A stretch of DNA of 64,000 bases, from assembly GCF_014845095.1 (NCBI RefSeq), contig NZ_NKUG01000051.1, positions 1 to 64,000 of the forward strand. Reading direction: 5' to 3'. Positions 52,169 through 61,606 of the stretch are shown in pieces (position 1 is the stretch's first letter; every line of letters begins with the position of its first letter). This DNA comes from Methylobacterium bullatum (lineage in GTDB: Bacteria; Pseudomonadota; Alphaproteobacteria; Rhizobiales; Beijerinckiaceae). Position numbers and translations under genes: made by a program. The notes beneath the pieces are model-generated. The model had not been told where the DNA came from and ran no database searches. It saw only the letters and a program-made list of their open reading frames with translations.

Positions 52169-53001
52169 GCGAGGACGGGCTTCCCCCCCTGCGCGAGGTC
52201 GTGCTGAAGCACGATCTCGCTCCGAAGAAGGCGCTGGGGCAGAACTTCCTGTTCGACCTCAACCTCACCGGGCGGATCGCCCGCGCCGCCGGCCCGCTGG
52301 AAGGGGTCACGGTGGTGGAGGTGGGGCCGGGCCCCGGCGGCCTGACCCGCGCCCTCCTCTCTGCCGGTGCCGCCCGCGTAGTCGCCATCGAGCGCGACCC
52401 CCGCGCCCTGCCGGCGCTGGCCGAGATCGCCGCGCATTATCCGGGCCGCCTCGACGTGGTCGATGCCGACGCGCTGAAATTCGATCCGCGCCCCCTCGTC
52501 GGTGAAGGAAAGGTGCGGATCGTCGCCAACCTTCCCTACAATGTCGGAACCCCCCTGCTGACAGGCTGGCTCACCGAAGCGGCCTGGCCGCCATGGTGGG
52601 ACTCCCTCACGCTGATGTTTCAGCGCGAGGTCGCCGAGCGGATCGTCGCGGACGAATCCGACCGGGCGAATTACGGGCGCTTGGGCGTCCTGTGCGGCTG
52701 GCGCACCGAGGCGAACATCCTGTTCGACGTGGCGCCCTCGGCTTTCGTGCCGCCCCCCAAGGTGACATCGAGCGTCGTGCACCTCAGGCCGAGGCTCGCC
52801 CCCCTGCCCTGTTCGGTGACGGCACTCGAACGGGTGACACGGGCGGCGTTCGGCCAGCGCCGCAAAATGTTGCGCCAGAGCCTGAAAGCGGCAACGCCCG
52901 ACCCGGCGCGCCTGCTTGACGCGGCGGGGATCCCCGAGACGGCCAGGGCGGAAGAGGTGCCAGTCTCGGGCTTCGTCGCGATGGCACGGGCGCTGGACTG
53001 A
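52165..53001 (+). CDS. rsmA: 16S rRNA dimethyladenosine transferase
   Basis: Dimethylates two adjacent adenines in helix 45 of 16S rRNA. 278 residues. AdoMet motif I reads [16 protein letters not shown], preceded by [11 protein letters not shown]; motif [13 protein letters not shown] gives the target adenine site. The substrate-binding C-terminal region has [13 protein letters not shown]. It overlaps pdxA by four bases and is the last gene in the run. The following gene points the opposite way. Confidence 0.96.
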   Translation: MSEDGLPPLREVVLKHDLAPKKALGQNFLFDLNLTGRIARAAGPLEGVTVVEVGPGPGGLTRALLSAGAARVVAIERDPRALPALAEIAAHYPGRLDVVDADALKFDPRPLVGEGKVRIVANLPYNVGTPLLTGWLTEAAWPPWWDSLTLMFQREVAERIVADESDRANYGRLGVLCGWRTEANILFDVAPSAFVPPPKVTSSVVHLRPRLAPLPCSVTALERVTRAAFGQRRKMLRQSLKAATPDPARLLDAAGIPETARAEEVPVSGFVAMARALD

Positions 53002-53071
53002 AGCCCGCCCGGACGACGACGCCGTGTGGTTGTCCAGGCGGGGCCGCCGCAGGGGCGACGGCCGTAATCGT

Positions 53072-53524
53072 TCAGAACTTGCCGAGCATCGGGAAATCGA
53101 CGTTCAAGGCCGATTCGGCGGCCAGCGGCGCCTCGCGCCGGCGCGGCTTGCGGTTGATCACCTGTTTCAGCTTCGATTTCAGCACGGACATGTCGAACGG
53201 CTTCAGGATGAAGGCATCGGCGCCGGCCTGGTGCGCGAGGTTGATGTCCTCGAAATCGAACGACGCCTCGGTGAGGATGAAGGGCGTGTTCATGAGCGCG
53301 TCGTCGCCGCGGATCTCGCGCAGGAGCGTCAGCCCGTCCATCGGCTCCATCATCAGGTCCGAGATCACAAGGGCGTATTTGCGCTCGCGCAAACGCTCCA
53401 GCGCTTCGGGACCGCTGGTCACGCCGTCGACATCGGGGAAACCGATCCGCGTCATCAGCAGGATGACCAGCTTCAGCAGTTTCTCCTGATCGTCGACGAT
53501 CAGGATCGGTGGGGTCTCACTCAT
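53072..53524 (-). CDS. CheY-like single-domain response regulator
   Basis: A 150-residue receiver domain with a short C-terminal tail. The acidic pocket is VDDQE, the phospho-acceptor Asp lies in VISDLMMEPMDG, the conserved Thr in FILTEA and the Lys in FILKPFDMS. No DNA-binding output domain is present. The tail (about 125-150, KPRRREAPLAAESALN) is basic then neutral. It lies 55 bases after the BLUF gene on the same strand, so they are probably co-transcribed. Function is inferred: a phosphorelay signal, possibly to motility. Confidence 0.92.
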   Translation of the reverse strand: MSETPPILIVDDQEKLLKLVILLMTRIGFPDVDGVTSGPEALERLRERKYALVISDLMMEPMDGLTLLREIRGDDALMNTPFILTEASFDFEDINLAHQAGADAFILKPFDMSVLKSKLKQVINRKPRRREAPLAAESALNVDFPMLGKF

Positions 53525-53579
53525 GGGCTTTCGAAGCTCAAAGTCGGATATCCGACATCAGGAAGGCTGGGACGCAGCA

Positions 53580-54047
53580 TCAGACGAAGAGATGGTCGAT
53601 GCCCTGTTTGGCCAGCGATTCGGCCTGCAGGGCAACGGCGAGAGAATGGATCACCCCGCCTTTCGGAGTGCCGCGCTGAAACATCGGCAGCAGGCCGGCC
53701 TTCTGGAAGATCGCGTCGTTCGCCGGGTTGCGGATGACGGTCACGAACGAATTGACGAATTCCCGCTTCACGATCTCGCGCCACTCGACGATCTGCACGT
53801 CGCGATGCCGGGTATCGTTGCTGATCCGTCCGAAGGTGTCGTTCACGGAGGTGCGCTCGCCTTCGATGATCTGGGCGGCGAAATTCTGCTCCACCAGCAG
53901 GAAGCTCGTGATGACGGAGAATTCGTTCTTCTTCTGCGCCTGCCGCGTGATCTCGCCGAGCTGGCGAGTCCGGCCCGCCGCATCGGCGGCGAGATTGAGG
54001 CGCGAGAAATAGATGAGATGGACGAGGGTCGTCCGCTTGCTCTTCAT
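53580..54047 (-). CDS. BLUF-domain blue-light sensor protein
   Basis: A 155-residue protein with a BLUF (FAD-binding, blue light) domain over about residues 5-105. The active-site Tyr lies in HLIYFSR, the flavin-contacting Asn in KKNEFSVIT and the Gln in NFAAQIIEGE; RISNDTRHRDVQIVE is the conserved later block. The Trp and Met on the last beta strand (AppA positions 104 and 106) appear as Ser and Val in FVNSFVTV. There is no output domain. It precedes the response-regulator gene. ATG at 54047 has GGAGAGGGA upstream. Confidence 0.88.
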   Translation of the reverse strand: MKSKRTTLVHLIYFSRLNLAADAAGRTRQLGEITRQAQKKNEFSVITSFLLVEQNFAAQIIEGERTSVNDTFGRISNDTRHRDVQIVEWREIVKREFVNSFVTVIRNPANDAIFQKAGLLPMFQRGTPKGGVIHSLAVALQAESLAKQGIDHLFV

Positions 54048-54221
54048 GATCCCTCTCCGTTGCGCCAACGGCCCGACGATAACCGACCTGGGCATAACGC
54101 TGGGTAAACGACGCCGGCACTCTATCACGAAACCGGCAAAAGCTGCCGGGGCATTCCAGGCAAATGTCGGTTCTTGCCGGCCATCTAAAGAACTAATCTT
54201 GTATTTTCAATGAGTTAGATT

Positions 54222-54236
54222 TGGCATCCCGCTTGC
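54222..54236 (+). promoter_or_regulatory. Candidate sigma-54 promoter of flgE
   Basis: TGGCATCCCGCTTGC matches the RpoN consensus TGGCAC-N5-TTGC, with the invariant GG at 54223-54224 and GC at 54235-54236 separated by exactly 10 bases. The predicted start of transcription is near 54248, about 45 bases before the flgE ATG. Confidence 0.6.
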
Positions 54237-54292
54237 GGATGATGGCATGAACCGATCTCGGTCCACATTATTTTCAACAAAGGTTGCCGGTC

Positions 54293-55687
54293 ATGGATGT
54301 GTTTTCCGCGTTGCAGACGGCGGTCTCGGGCATGAAGGCCCAGGGCTTCTCCCTCGAGAACATCTCCGGCAACATCGCCAACTCGCAGACCACGGGCTTC
54401 AAGCGGGTCGATACCAGCTTCGTCGACCTCGTCGCCGAGCAGGCACCCAGCCGTCAGGTCTCTGGCAGCGTCAGGGCGAATTCCGTCCTGACCAACTCGA
54501 TCCAGGGCAACATCATCGCGACCGAGACACCGACCAACATTGCCTTGAATGGACCGGGCTTCTTCGCCGTGCAGACGAAGACCAGTGACGTCAACGGCCA
54601 GACCTCGTTCTCGCCGGAAAATCTTTACACACGCCGAGGCGACTTCAAGCCGGACGACGAAGGCTATCTCCGCAACGGTGGCGGCGCCTACCTCACCGGG
54701 ACCAATCTGAACCCCATCACGGGCAACGCCACAAGCCAAGGTCCGATCCAGATCTCGAAATTGCCTATCCCCGGTAAGGCAACGAGCGCGATCAACTATG
54801 CGGCGGAGCTTCCACAAGCCCCCTCTAAAGATCTGGTTGGAACGGGCCTTGCTGGCAACCCTAATCCGATCGTACTGACGGGAGTGGGAGGCGGAACCGT
54901 TGCCTCGGGAGTTGAGGCAAAAAAACTCATGGACGGCAGTATGGCAGGTCCAATGCTGACGACATACTCCGCCATTGGAGCACCTGTAGACCTGAAAACA
55001 GTATGGACAAAAATTCAAGACGCAGCTGCAGCCACAACGATTACGAACGATGATGGCACTACAACTGCAGTTCCCGCAAAGAATGCCGTATGGAATTTAT
55101 TCTACGCCAACGACACTACGGTGAGCGGTGCGGACTCTTCATGGAAGAACGCGGGAACAGCCTTCGAATTCGACGCGGGCGGCACGCTCCTGAAGCCAGA
55201 TGGGGGATCCATCACGCTCGCCGCGCCGACGATCGACGGTGTGGCTCTCGGACCGATCACCATCAATTATGGCCAGGGATTAACGGCTTTCGGAAAAGGG
55301 GAAGTTGTAACATCGAAGCTTAATCAGGACGGATTTACATCAGGCTCATACAAAGACAGCTATATCAGCGAAGATGGAGATGTCGTTGCTAACTACAGCA
55401 ACGGAAATTCTGTTACTATTGCTAAAGTCAAGGTTGTGCAGTTCACAAACCCCGACGGGTTGAAGGCAGACTCATCAGGAAATTATCGGCAGACGCTCGA
55501 TTCAGGGAATCCCCTGGTTGGCCTCAATGGCACGACGATCGAAGGCCAGAATATCGAGCAGTCGAATACGGACATTGCGAGCGAATTTTCTAAGATGATC
55601 GTAACCCAACAGGCCTATTCTGCGAACACGAAGGTCATTTCGACCGCGCAGGACATGATGTCCTCGTTGATCAATATCATCCGCTGA
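54293..55687 (+). CDS. flgE: Flagellar hook protein FlgE
   Basis: Forms the hook that joins basal body to filament. 464 residues. The N-terminal motif SALQTAVSGMKAQGFSLENI with NIANSQTTGFKR is the typical rod/hook start, exported by the flagellar secretion system without a signal peptide. A FlgE D1/D2 middle region follows, and the C-terminal helix SEFSKMIVTQQAYSANTKVI ends in NIIR. The middle (about 54780-55680) is noticeably AT-rich. Start ATG 54293. A candidate sigma-54 promoter lies upstream. Confidence 0.95.
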   Translation: MDVFSALQTAVSGMKAQGFSLENISGNIANSQTTGFKRVDTSFVDLVAEQAPSRQVSGSVRANSVLTNSIQGNIIATETPTNIALNGPGFFAVQTKTSDVNGQTSFSPENLYTRRGDFKPDDEGYLRNGGGAYLTGTNLNPITGNATSQGPIQISKLPIPGKATSAINYAAELPQAPSKDLVGTGLAGNPNPIVLTGVGGGTVASGVEAKKLMDGSMAGPMLTTYSAIGAPVDLKTVWTKIQDAAAATTITNDDGTTTAVPAKNAVWNLFYANDTTVSGADSSWKNAGTAFEFDAGGTLLKPDGGSITLAAPTIDGVALGPITINYGQGLTAFGKGEVVTSKLNQDGFTSGSYKDSYISEDGDVVANYSNGNSVTIAKVKVVQFTNPDGLKADSSGNYRQTLDSGNPLVGLNGTTIEGQNIEQSNTDIASEFSKMIVTQQAYSANTKVISTAQDMMSSLINIIR

Positions 55688-55724
55688 GTTCCGAGGTTTC
55701 CGGTGACGTAAAGGGAGGGCAAGC

Positions 55725-57602
55725 GTGTCGTTATCAGCCCTGAACACGGCCATGGCCGGCCTGAAGACCACTCAGGCCGCCATCGGCATCGTCTCGCAGA
55801 ACATCGCGAATGTCGGCACCACCGGCTATGTCAAGCGCTCGCTCGACACTGTCGCCCAGGGGCCCGGCAATTCCGGCGTTGCCCTCGGCACGATCGACCG
55901 GGTCTTCGACGAGAATTCGTTGAAGCAGCTGCGGCTGGAGACGTCCGGCGCGTCCTATACGGGCATGATGGCGGACGTCCGGACCCAGCTCGACAAGCTC
56001 TACGGCACGCCCGGCACGACGAGCGCCCTCGACGGGGTGATGAACAGCTTTACCCTGGCGCTCCAGACCCTCGGCGCTGCCCCGGACTCCGCGCCCGCCC
56101 GCTCCGCCGTGGTCGCGGCGGCATCGAACCTCGCGACGAAGATCGGAAGCATCGCAGAGGGGGTCCAATCCCTGCGCACCGCGACCGAGAGCCAGCTCTC
56201 CAACGATACGTCGGCGGCGAGCGGCCTGCTCTCGTCCATCGCCCAACTCAACGTCAAGATCGCGGCCACCAGCGACGATGGGTCCAAGGTCGCCCTGCTC
56301 GACCAGCGCGACCAGGCCCTCAATTCCCTCTCCGGCTATCTCGACGTGCAGGCCTCGGTGCAGCGCGACGGGACCGTCACGGTCATGACCAATTCCGGCA
56401 TGACCCTGGTGGACCGGGCCAGCGCGGCGAGTTTGAGCTTCGACGGCCGCGGCACGCTCGGTCCAGAGGACAGCTACTCCGCGGACCCGGCCCAGCGCGG
56501 CGTCGGAACCATCACGGCGACCACGCCGGGCGGCGGAACGATCGATCTGGTGGCCTCGAACGCGATCCGCTCGGGCTCGCTGGCCGCCGGAATCGAGCTG
56601 CGCGACACGGTTCTGCCCCAGGCCCAGCGCCAGCTCGACGATCTCGCGGCGGGCCTGTCGCGGTCGCTGTCCGATACGTCGGCGGTGGGCACGCCCGCCT
56701 CCACGACGACCGGAGCGGGTTTTGACATCGACCTGACCGGCCTCAGCGCCGGCAACGCCATCACGATCAGCCTCAAGGATGACAAGGGCGCCCAGCGCAA
56801 CCTGATCCTGGTTCCGTCCAAACTGAATCCGCCGGCCGCCGTGAACCGGACCGATGTCGCCGACCCGCTGGCGACCATCGTGCCGTTCACGCTGGAGAGC
56901 GACCCGGCCAAGCTCGGCGCCTCGATCGCCGCTGCCCTCGGCTCGTCATTCACCGTGACGTCCAACGGCACTGTCGGCAAAGAAGGCGCGGTCAGAATCC
57001 TGACCCCGGCGAACGGGACCACGACGATCCAAGGGATCAGTGCGAGCGTCACCCAGTCGAAAACGGCCGACGACGTGACGAACGGCAAGCCGCAGATCCC
57101 GCTCTTCGTCGATGGCGGCGGCCAGGCCCGTCTCTTCACCGGCTCGTTCGATGGCGGCTCGCAGCTGACGGGCTTTGCTCAACGCATCGCCGTGAACCCG
57201 GCGGTGGCGGCGAAGACCGAATCGCTGGTGAAGATGTCGTCATCCACTCCCGCCAACGACGTATCGCGGCCGCAATACCTCCACAACGCCCTCACGACCG
57301 CCAACCGGACCTTCTCGGCGGCGAGCGGAATCGGCGGCATCAGCGCCCCCTTCACGACCTCGGTTCAGGACTTCACCCAGAAGATCATCGACGCCCAGGG
57401 CGCCGCCACCGCGACCGCACAGTTTCTCGACGAAGGGCAGAGCATCGCTCTGGCGACGGCGCAGAGTCGGTTCGCGGGCACATCCGGCGTCAAGATCGAC
57501 GAGGAGATGTCGAAGCTCGTCGGGTTGCAGACGGCTTATACCGCCAATGCCCGCGTCCTCACAGCCGCGCGCGACATGCTGGACACGCTTCTCCGGATCT
57601 AG
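55725..57602 (+). CDS. flgK: Flagellar hook-associated protein 1
   Basis: Junction protein between hook and filament, 625 residues. N-terminal SLSALNTAMAGLKTTQAAIGI and IVSQNIANVGTTGYVKR are classical. The C-terminus has DEEMSKLVGLQTAYTANARVLT, the FlgK end helix. The middle domain is variable. It lies 37 bases after flgE and is closed by a strong hairpin at 57608-57632. Confidence 0.95.
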   Translation: MSLSALNTAMAGLKTTQAAIGIVSQNIANVGTTGYVKRSLDTVAQGPGNSGVALGTIDRVFDENSLKQLRLETSGASYTGMMADVRTQLDKLYGTPGTTSALDGVMNSFTLALQTLGAAPDSAPARSAVVAAASNLATKIGSIAEGVQSLRTATESQLSNDTSAASGLLSSIAQLNVKIAATSDDGSKVALLDQRDQALNSLSGYLDVQASVQRDGTVTVMTNSGMTLVDRASAASLSFDGRGTLGPEDSYSADPAQRGVGTITATTPGGGTIDLVASNAIRSGSLAAGIELRDTVLPQAQRQLDDLAAGLSRSLSDTSAVGTPASTTTGAGFDIDLTGLSAGNAITISLKDDKGAQRNLILVPSKLNPPAAVNRTDVADPLATIVPFTLESDPAKLGASIAAALGSSFTVTSNGTVGKEGAVRILTPANGTTTIQGISASVTQSKTADDVTNGKPQIPLFVDGGGQARLFTGSFDGGSQLTGFAQRIAVNPAVAAKTESLVKMSSSTPANDVSRPQYLHNALTTANRTFSAASGIGGISAPFTTSVQDFTQKIIDAQGAATATAQFLDEGQSIALATAQSRFAGTSGVKIDEEMSKLVGLQTAYTANARVLTAARDMLDTLLRI

Positions 57603-57607
57603 AGATT

Positions 57608-57632
57608 CCTCACGGACTTCCTGTCCGTGAGG
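57608..57632 (+). terminator. Terminator after flgK
   Basis: cctcacggac (57608-57617) pairs perfectly with gtccgtgagg (57623-57632) around loop ttcct, starting 6 bases past the flgK stop. It is followed by a T-rich stretch (ttgctccaggtcttctttc). This suggests that flgL may have its own promoter or that read-through is limited. Confidence 0.75.
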
Positions 57633-57750
57633 TTGCTCCAGGTCTTCTTTCCGCATTTCGTTCTTCCGAAACGTGGGCTCCACGGTTCGGGTCACTTGTC
57701 CGGCGTCTTCCAACGGTCATACCCGTGAAGACCCTTTCGCCGAGGTCACG

Positions 57751-59541
57751 ATGACGATCAGCGCCTTCACGGCAGGCACCTATTTTCAGGATCGCAACAC
57801 AGCGAATCTGGTCAGCCAGAAGGCGCGCCTCGATGCGTTGACGACCCAGCTCAGCACCGGACGCAATGCGGAGACGTATGGCGGCATCGGCTCTGCGCGA
57901 ACCACCAGCCTCTCTGCCCACGCCTCGCTCAGCGCGCTCGATGGCTACGATGCCGCGATCAACGCGAACACCACGCGGGTGACGGTCGCCAGTTCGGCGG
58001 TGACACAGCTCTCCAACCTCAGCGGCATCGTCCAGGGTTCGTTGAATAGCGGGTCGATCGCGTCCGGTTCGAACGCCGTGCAGGTAGCCAGGAACAGCCT
58101 GGACGCCGCCGTGGACGCCTTGAACCAGGACGTCGCCGGCAATTACATCTTCGGCGGTCGCGATTCTGACGCCCCACCCGTCGCCTCGTCGGATGCGATC
58201 CTCAACGGCGTGCCCAGCCGCAACCTCGACGGCCTCAAGACCGTGGTGAGCGAACAGATCGCCGCCGATCTCGGCCCGAACGGCAATGGCCGCATCGCCA
58301 CGAGCGTGTCGGGCTCCACCGTGACGGTCAGCGAAGAGGGTGCCGGAGCCGGAGGCACGGAGGCGCGTGCGAATTTCGGCTTCAGCCTCGTCTCTGCGGC
58401 GAGTTCGAACCCGGCGGCCATCACGACGGGGCCGATGACGGCGCGCACGAACCCGGACGTCACCTTCTCCGTGGCCAACGCGCCGGCGGAAGGCGACCGC
58501 ATCCGCGTGGCGATCAACCAGCCCGACGGAACCCAGAGTTTCACCGACCTGATCGTCACCGCCAATCCTCCGGCGGATTCCACCAACACGATCCCGCTCG
58601 GTACGGCCGCCGACACCGCCGCCGCCCTCACGAAGAGATTCGAAAACCAGCCCGTTGCCAGCATCCAGGGCAAGGCCTCCCTCGGGCTCGCCGCGAATTT
58701 CGGCGCCGGCACGCCGGCTTCGGTAGAGCTCAATGTGAAGACCCCTCCGGCGGCGGGGGACACGCTGACCTTCAAGCTCGCGCTTCGTGACGGCACCACG
58801 CAGACGATCACGCTGACCGCGAAGGCGAATGCGGATGCGAAGTCCACCACCGAGTTCTCGCTGACCGGTGACGTCGCCGCCAACATCTCAACCGCCCTGT
58901 CGAACGCGCTGAAGGAGACGGCGGGGACGACCCTCTCGGCGAGTTCGGCGTCGCGCGCCACCCAGGATTTCTTCGCCGGGTCGAAGACCGAGGGTCTTGC
59001 GCCGCGCCGCGTATCGGCGGACGGGAACGGCTACGCGGAAGGAGCCAGCGCCACGACCGTCATCTGGTACACCGGCGACGATACCTCCACCGATCCACGG
59101 GCGACGGCATCGGTGCAGATCGGCTCGGACCGAAAGATCGGCATCGGAGCCCAGGCCAACGAGGCGCCGATCCGCGCGGTCCTCGCCGGGATCGCGCAGG
59201 TCGCGGTGCAGAGTTTCACCACCACGCAGACCGGAACGTCGGAGGCGGCACGCTACCTCGCCGTCGCGGAACGCTCACGCTCGGTTCTCACCTCCACCAA
59301 CGGGCGCGAGGGATTACAGGCCATGGCCAGCGATCTCGGCCTCGCGGCCAAGACCATGACGGAGACGAAGGCCGACAACCGCGCCGCCAGGGCCACCCTT
59401 CAGGACAGTCTCGACGGCGTCGATACGGTCTCCCTCGAGGAAGTGACAGCGAAGCTCCTGGCGCTCCAGAACCAGCTTCAGGCGAGCTACCAGGTGACCT
59501 CGATGCTCTCGAAGCTGACGCTGACGAACTACCTCTCCTGA
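57751..59541 (+). CDS. flgL: Flagellar hook-associated protein 3 (FlgL), enlarged
   Basis: The last junction protein before the filament. 596 residues from ATG 57751 with GAGG upstream. The flagellin-like N-terminal helix reads ANLVSQKARLDALTTQLSTG and VDALNQDVAGNYIFGGRDSD; the C-terminal helix reads EVTAKLLALQNQLQASYQVT, then LTLTNYLS. The family is usually about 300-360 residues; the extra length lies between about 160 and 480, in low-complexity beta-type sequence. It lies 118 bases after the flgK terminator. Confidence 0.92.
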   Translation: MTISAFTAGTYFQDRNTANLVSQKARLDALTTQLSTGRNAETYGGIGSARTTSLSAHASLSALDGYDAAINANTTRVTVASSAVTQLSNLSGIVQGSLNSGSIASGSNAVQVARNSLDAAVDALNQDVAGNYIFGGRDSDAPPVASSDAILNGVPSRNLDGLKTVVSEQIAADLGPNGNGRIATSVSGSTVTVSEEGAGAGGTEARANFGFSLVSAASSNPAAITTGPMTARTNPDVTFSVANAPAEGDRIRVAINQPDGTQSFTDLIVTANPPADSTNTIPLGTAADTAAALTKRFENQPVASIQGKASLGLAANFGAGTPASVELNVKTPPAAGDTLTFKLALRDGTTQTITLTAKANADAKSTTEFSLTGDVAANISTALSNALKETAGTTLSASSASRATQDFFAGSKTEGLAPRRVSADGNGYAEGASATTVIWYTGDDTSTDPRATASVQIGSDRKIGIGAQANEAPIRAVLAGIAQVAVQSFTTTQTGTSEAARYLAVAERSRSVLTSTNGREGLQAMASDLGLAAKTMTETKADNRAARATLQDSLDGVDTVSLEEVTAKLLALQNQLQASYQVTSMLSKLTLTNYLS

Positions 59542-59542
59542 A

Positions 59543-61606
59543 TCAGGCCGCCGCCAGGCCGCGCTGGCGCAGCAGCGGATCGATGCTCGGCAGGCGGCCG
59601 CGGAAGGCGGTGTAGGCCTCGCCGGGGTCGCGCAGGTTTCCGGCCCCGTAGACGAACTTGCGCAGGCGCGCCGCCGTCTCGGGGTGGAAGATGTCGCCGG
59701 CCTCGCGGAACGCGTCGAACGCATCGGCATCCAGCACCTCGGACCAGAGGTAGCTGTAATAGCCGGCCGCATAGCTATCGCCGGAGAAGATATGCGCGAA
59801 ATGCGGCGAGCGGTGCCGCATGGAGATCTCCGCCGGCATGCCGATGCGCTGCAGGGCGTCGGCCTCGAAGGCCAGGACGTCGAGCCCGTCCTCGCCGCCG
59901 CTCGACAGATGCAGCGTCATGTCGACGATCGCCGAGGCGGTGTACTCGATGGTGGCGAAGCCCTGGTTGAAGGCCCGCGCCGCGAGCATGCGCTTGAGCA
60001 GGTCTTCCGGCATCGGCTCGCCGGTGCGGTAGTGGCGTGCATGGGCGCGGAGCACTTCCGGCTGTTCGAGCCAGTGCTCGTAGAGCTGCGAGGGCAGTTC
60101 GACGAAATCGCCCGCCACCGCCGTGCCCGCGAGAAGCGGGTAGGTCACGTCGGAGAGGAGGCCGTGCAGGGCATGGCCGAACTCGTGAAACAGGGTGCGC
60201 GCGTCGTCGAAGGACAGAAGCGGCGTCTCGCCCGCCGGCGCCTTGGCGAAGTTCATCACGTTGACGATGATCGGCGTGATCGGGCCGTTGAGCCGCTCCT
60301 GTGAGCGGAAGGCACTCATCCAGGCGCCGCTGCGCTTCGACGACCGGGCGAAGTAATCGCCGAGGAAGATCCCGACCTCCGATCCGTCGGAATTGCGCAC
60401 CGTCCAGGCCCGCACGTCGGGATGGTAGCGGGGGAAGTCGGTGAGTTCCTCGAAGCGCAGGTGGAACAGGCGCGAGGCCGTGTCGAAGGAGGCCGCGATG
60501 ACGCCGTCGAGGGGCAGGTAGGGCTTGATCTCGCCCTCGTCGAGATCGTGCTCGGACCGCCGGAGCTTCTCCGCATAGTGGCGCCAATCGTGGGCGCGGA
60601 TGGCGAAGTCGGCCCCTTCCGACGTCGCCAGCGCCTGGAGCCGGTCGCGTTCCGCGCCCGCACGGGCATGGGCCGGTGTCCAGACGTTGCGCAGGAGTTC
60701 CATCGCCGCGTCCGGCGAGCCGGCCATGGTGTCGGAGAGCTTGAAATGAGCGAAGCTGTCGAAGCCCAGAAGCCGTGCCCGCTCGGCGCGGAGGGCGACG
60801 ATCTCGGCGATGATCCCCTTGTTGTCCGTGGCGCCCCCGCTCTCGCCACGGCGGGTCCAGGCCTCGTAGGCCTTCTCCCGCAGGTCACGCCGGGTGGAGA
60901 AGACCAGGAACGGCTCGATCAGCGAGCGCGACAGGGTGATGACGTGACCGTGCTCGCCGCCCCGGTCCTTGGCCGCGCTGGCGGCGGCCGCCCTCAGGAA
61001 TTCGGGCAGGCCGGCGAGGTCCGCCTCACCCTCGAGGGGGAGGATGAAGGCGCTCTCATCGGCCAGCAGGTTCTGGCTGAACGTCGTCCCGAGCTCGGCC
61101 ATCCGCCCGGCGATCTCGGCCATCCGCGTCTTCGCCTCGGGAGCGAGATCGGCACCGGCGCGGCGAAAGCGTGTGCGGTAGCGGTCGAGGACGCGCCGCT
61201 CTTCCGAGCCGAGCGTCTCCGCGTCCGCGTCGACGGCGGCGATGCGCGCCCAGAGCCGGGGATTGAGGTAGATGGCGCTGCCGTGGCGGGCGAGACGCGG
61301 CGTGATCGCCCGCTCGACGGCCTGGAGGTCCGGGCTGGTGTTGCTGCCGCTCAGGTTGAAGAAGACGGAGGCGACGCGGTCGAGATCGAGGCCCGCCCGC
61401 TCCATCGCCTCCACCGTGTTGGCGAAGGTCGCGGGCTCCGACGCCTCGGCGATGGCCGCGATCTCGGCATCGTGCGTGTCGAGCGCCGTCTCGAAGGCGG
61501 GCAGGAAATGCTCCGGCCGGATCCTGTCGAAGGGCGGCAGGCCGAACGGCGTGTCCCATACAGGCTCAGCGAACGGTCCGATGTCCCGGATGGTGGTGCT
61601 CGTCAT
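59543..61606 (-). CDS. M3 family oligopeptidase (Dcp/oligopeptidase A type)
   Basis: A 687-residue cytoplasmic zinc metallopeptidase. The zinc motif HEFGHALHGLLSD is intact, with the third ligand Glu about 28 residues further (GDFVELPSQLYEHW). N-terminal region NPLLAP-like start is DTPFGLPPFDRIRPEHFLPA. It degrades short peptides. ATG at 61606 has AAGGA upstream. It is read opposite to the flagellar genes and ends one base from the flgL stop; whether it is Dcp or OpdA cannot be settled. Confidence 0.93.
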   Translation of the reverse strand: MTSTTIRDIGPFAEPVWDTPFGLPPFDRIRPEHFLPAFETALDTHDAEIAAIAEASEPATFANTVEAMERAGLDLDRVASVFFNLSGSNTSPDLQAVERAITPRLARHGSAIYLNPRLWARIAAVDADAETLGSEERRVLDRYRTRFRRAGADLAPEAKTRMAEIAGRMAELGTTFSQNLLADESAFILPLEGEADLAGLPEFLRAAAASAAKDRGGEHGHVITLSRSLIEPFLVFSTRRDLREKAYEAWTRRGESGGATDNKGIIAEIVALRAERARLLGFDSFAHFKLSDTMAGSPDAAMELLRNVWTPAHARAGAERDRLQALATSEGADFAIRAHDWRHYAEKLRRSEHDLDEGEIKPYLPLDGVIAASFDTASRLFHLRFEELTDFPRYHPDVRAWTVRNSDGSEVGIFLGDYFARSSKRSGAWMSAFRSQERLNGPITPIIVNVMNFAKAPAGETPLLSFDDARTLFHEFGHALHGLLSDVTYPLLAGTAVAGDFVELPSQLYEHWLEQPEVLRAHARHYRTGEPMPEDLLKRMLAARAFNQGFATIEYTASAIVDMTLHLSSGGEDGLDVLAFEADALQRIGMPAEISMRHRSPHFAHIFSGDSYAAGYYSYLWSEVLDADAFDAFREAGDIFHPETAARLRKFVYGAGNLRDPGEAYTAFRGRLPSIDPLLRQRGLAAA

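Noticed and set aside
53580-54120. A longer BLUF start upstream of 54047
   Set aside because: The ATG at 54047 has a good ribosome-binding site, and upstream codons have no similarity to BLUF proteins.
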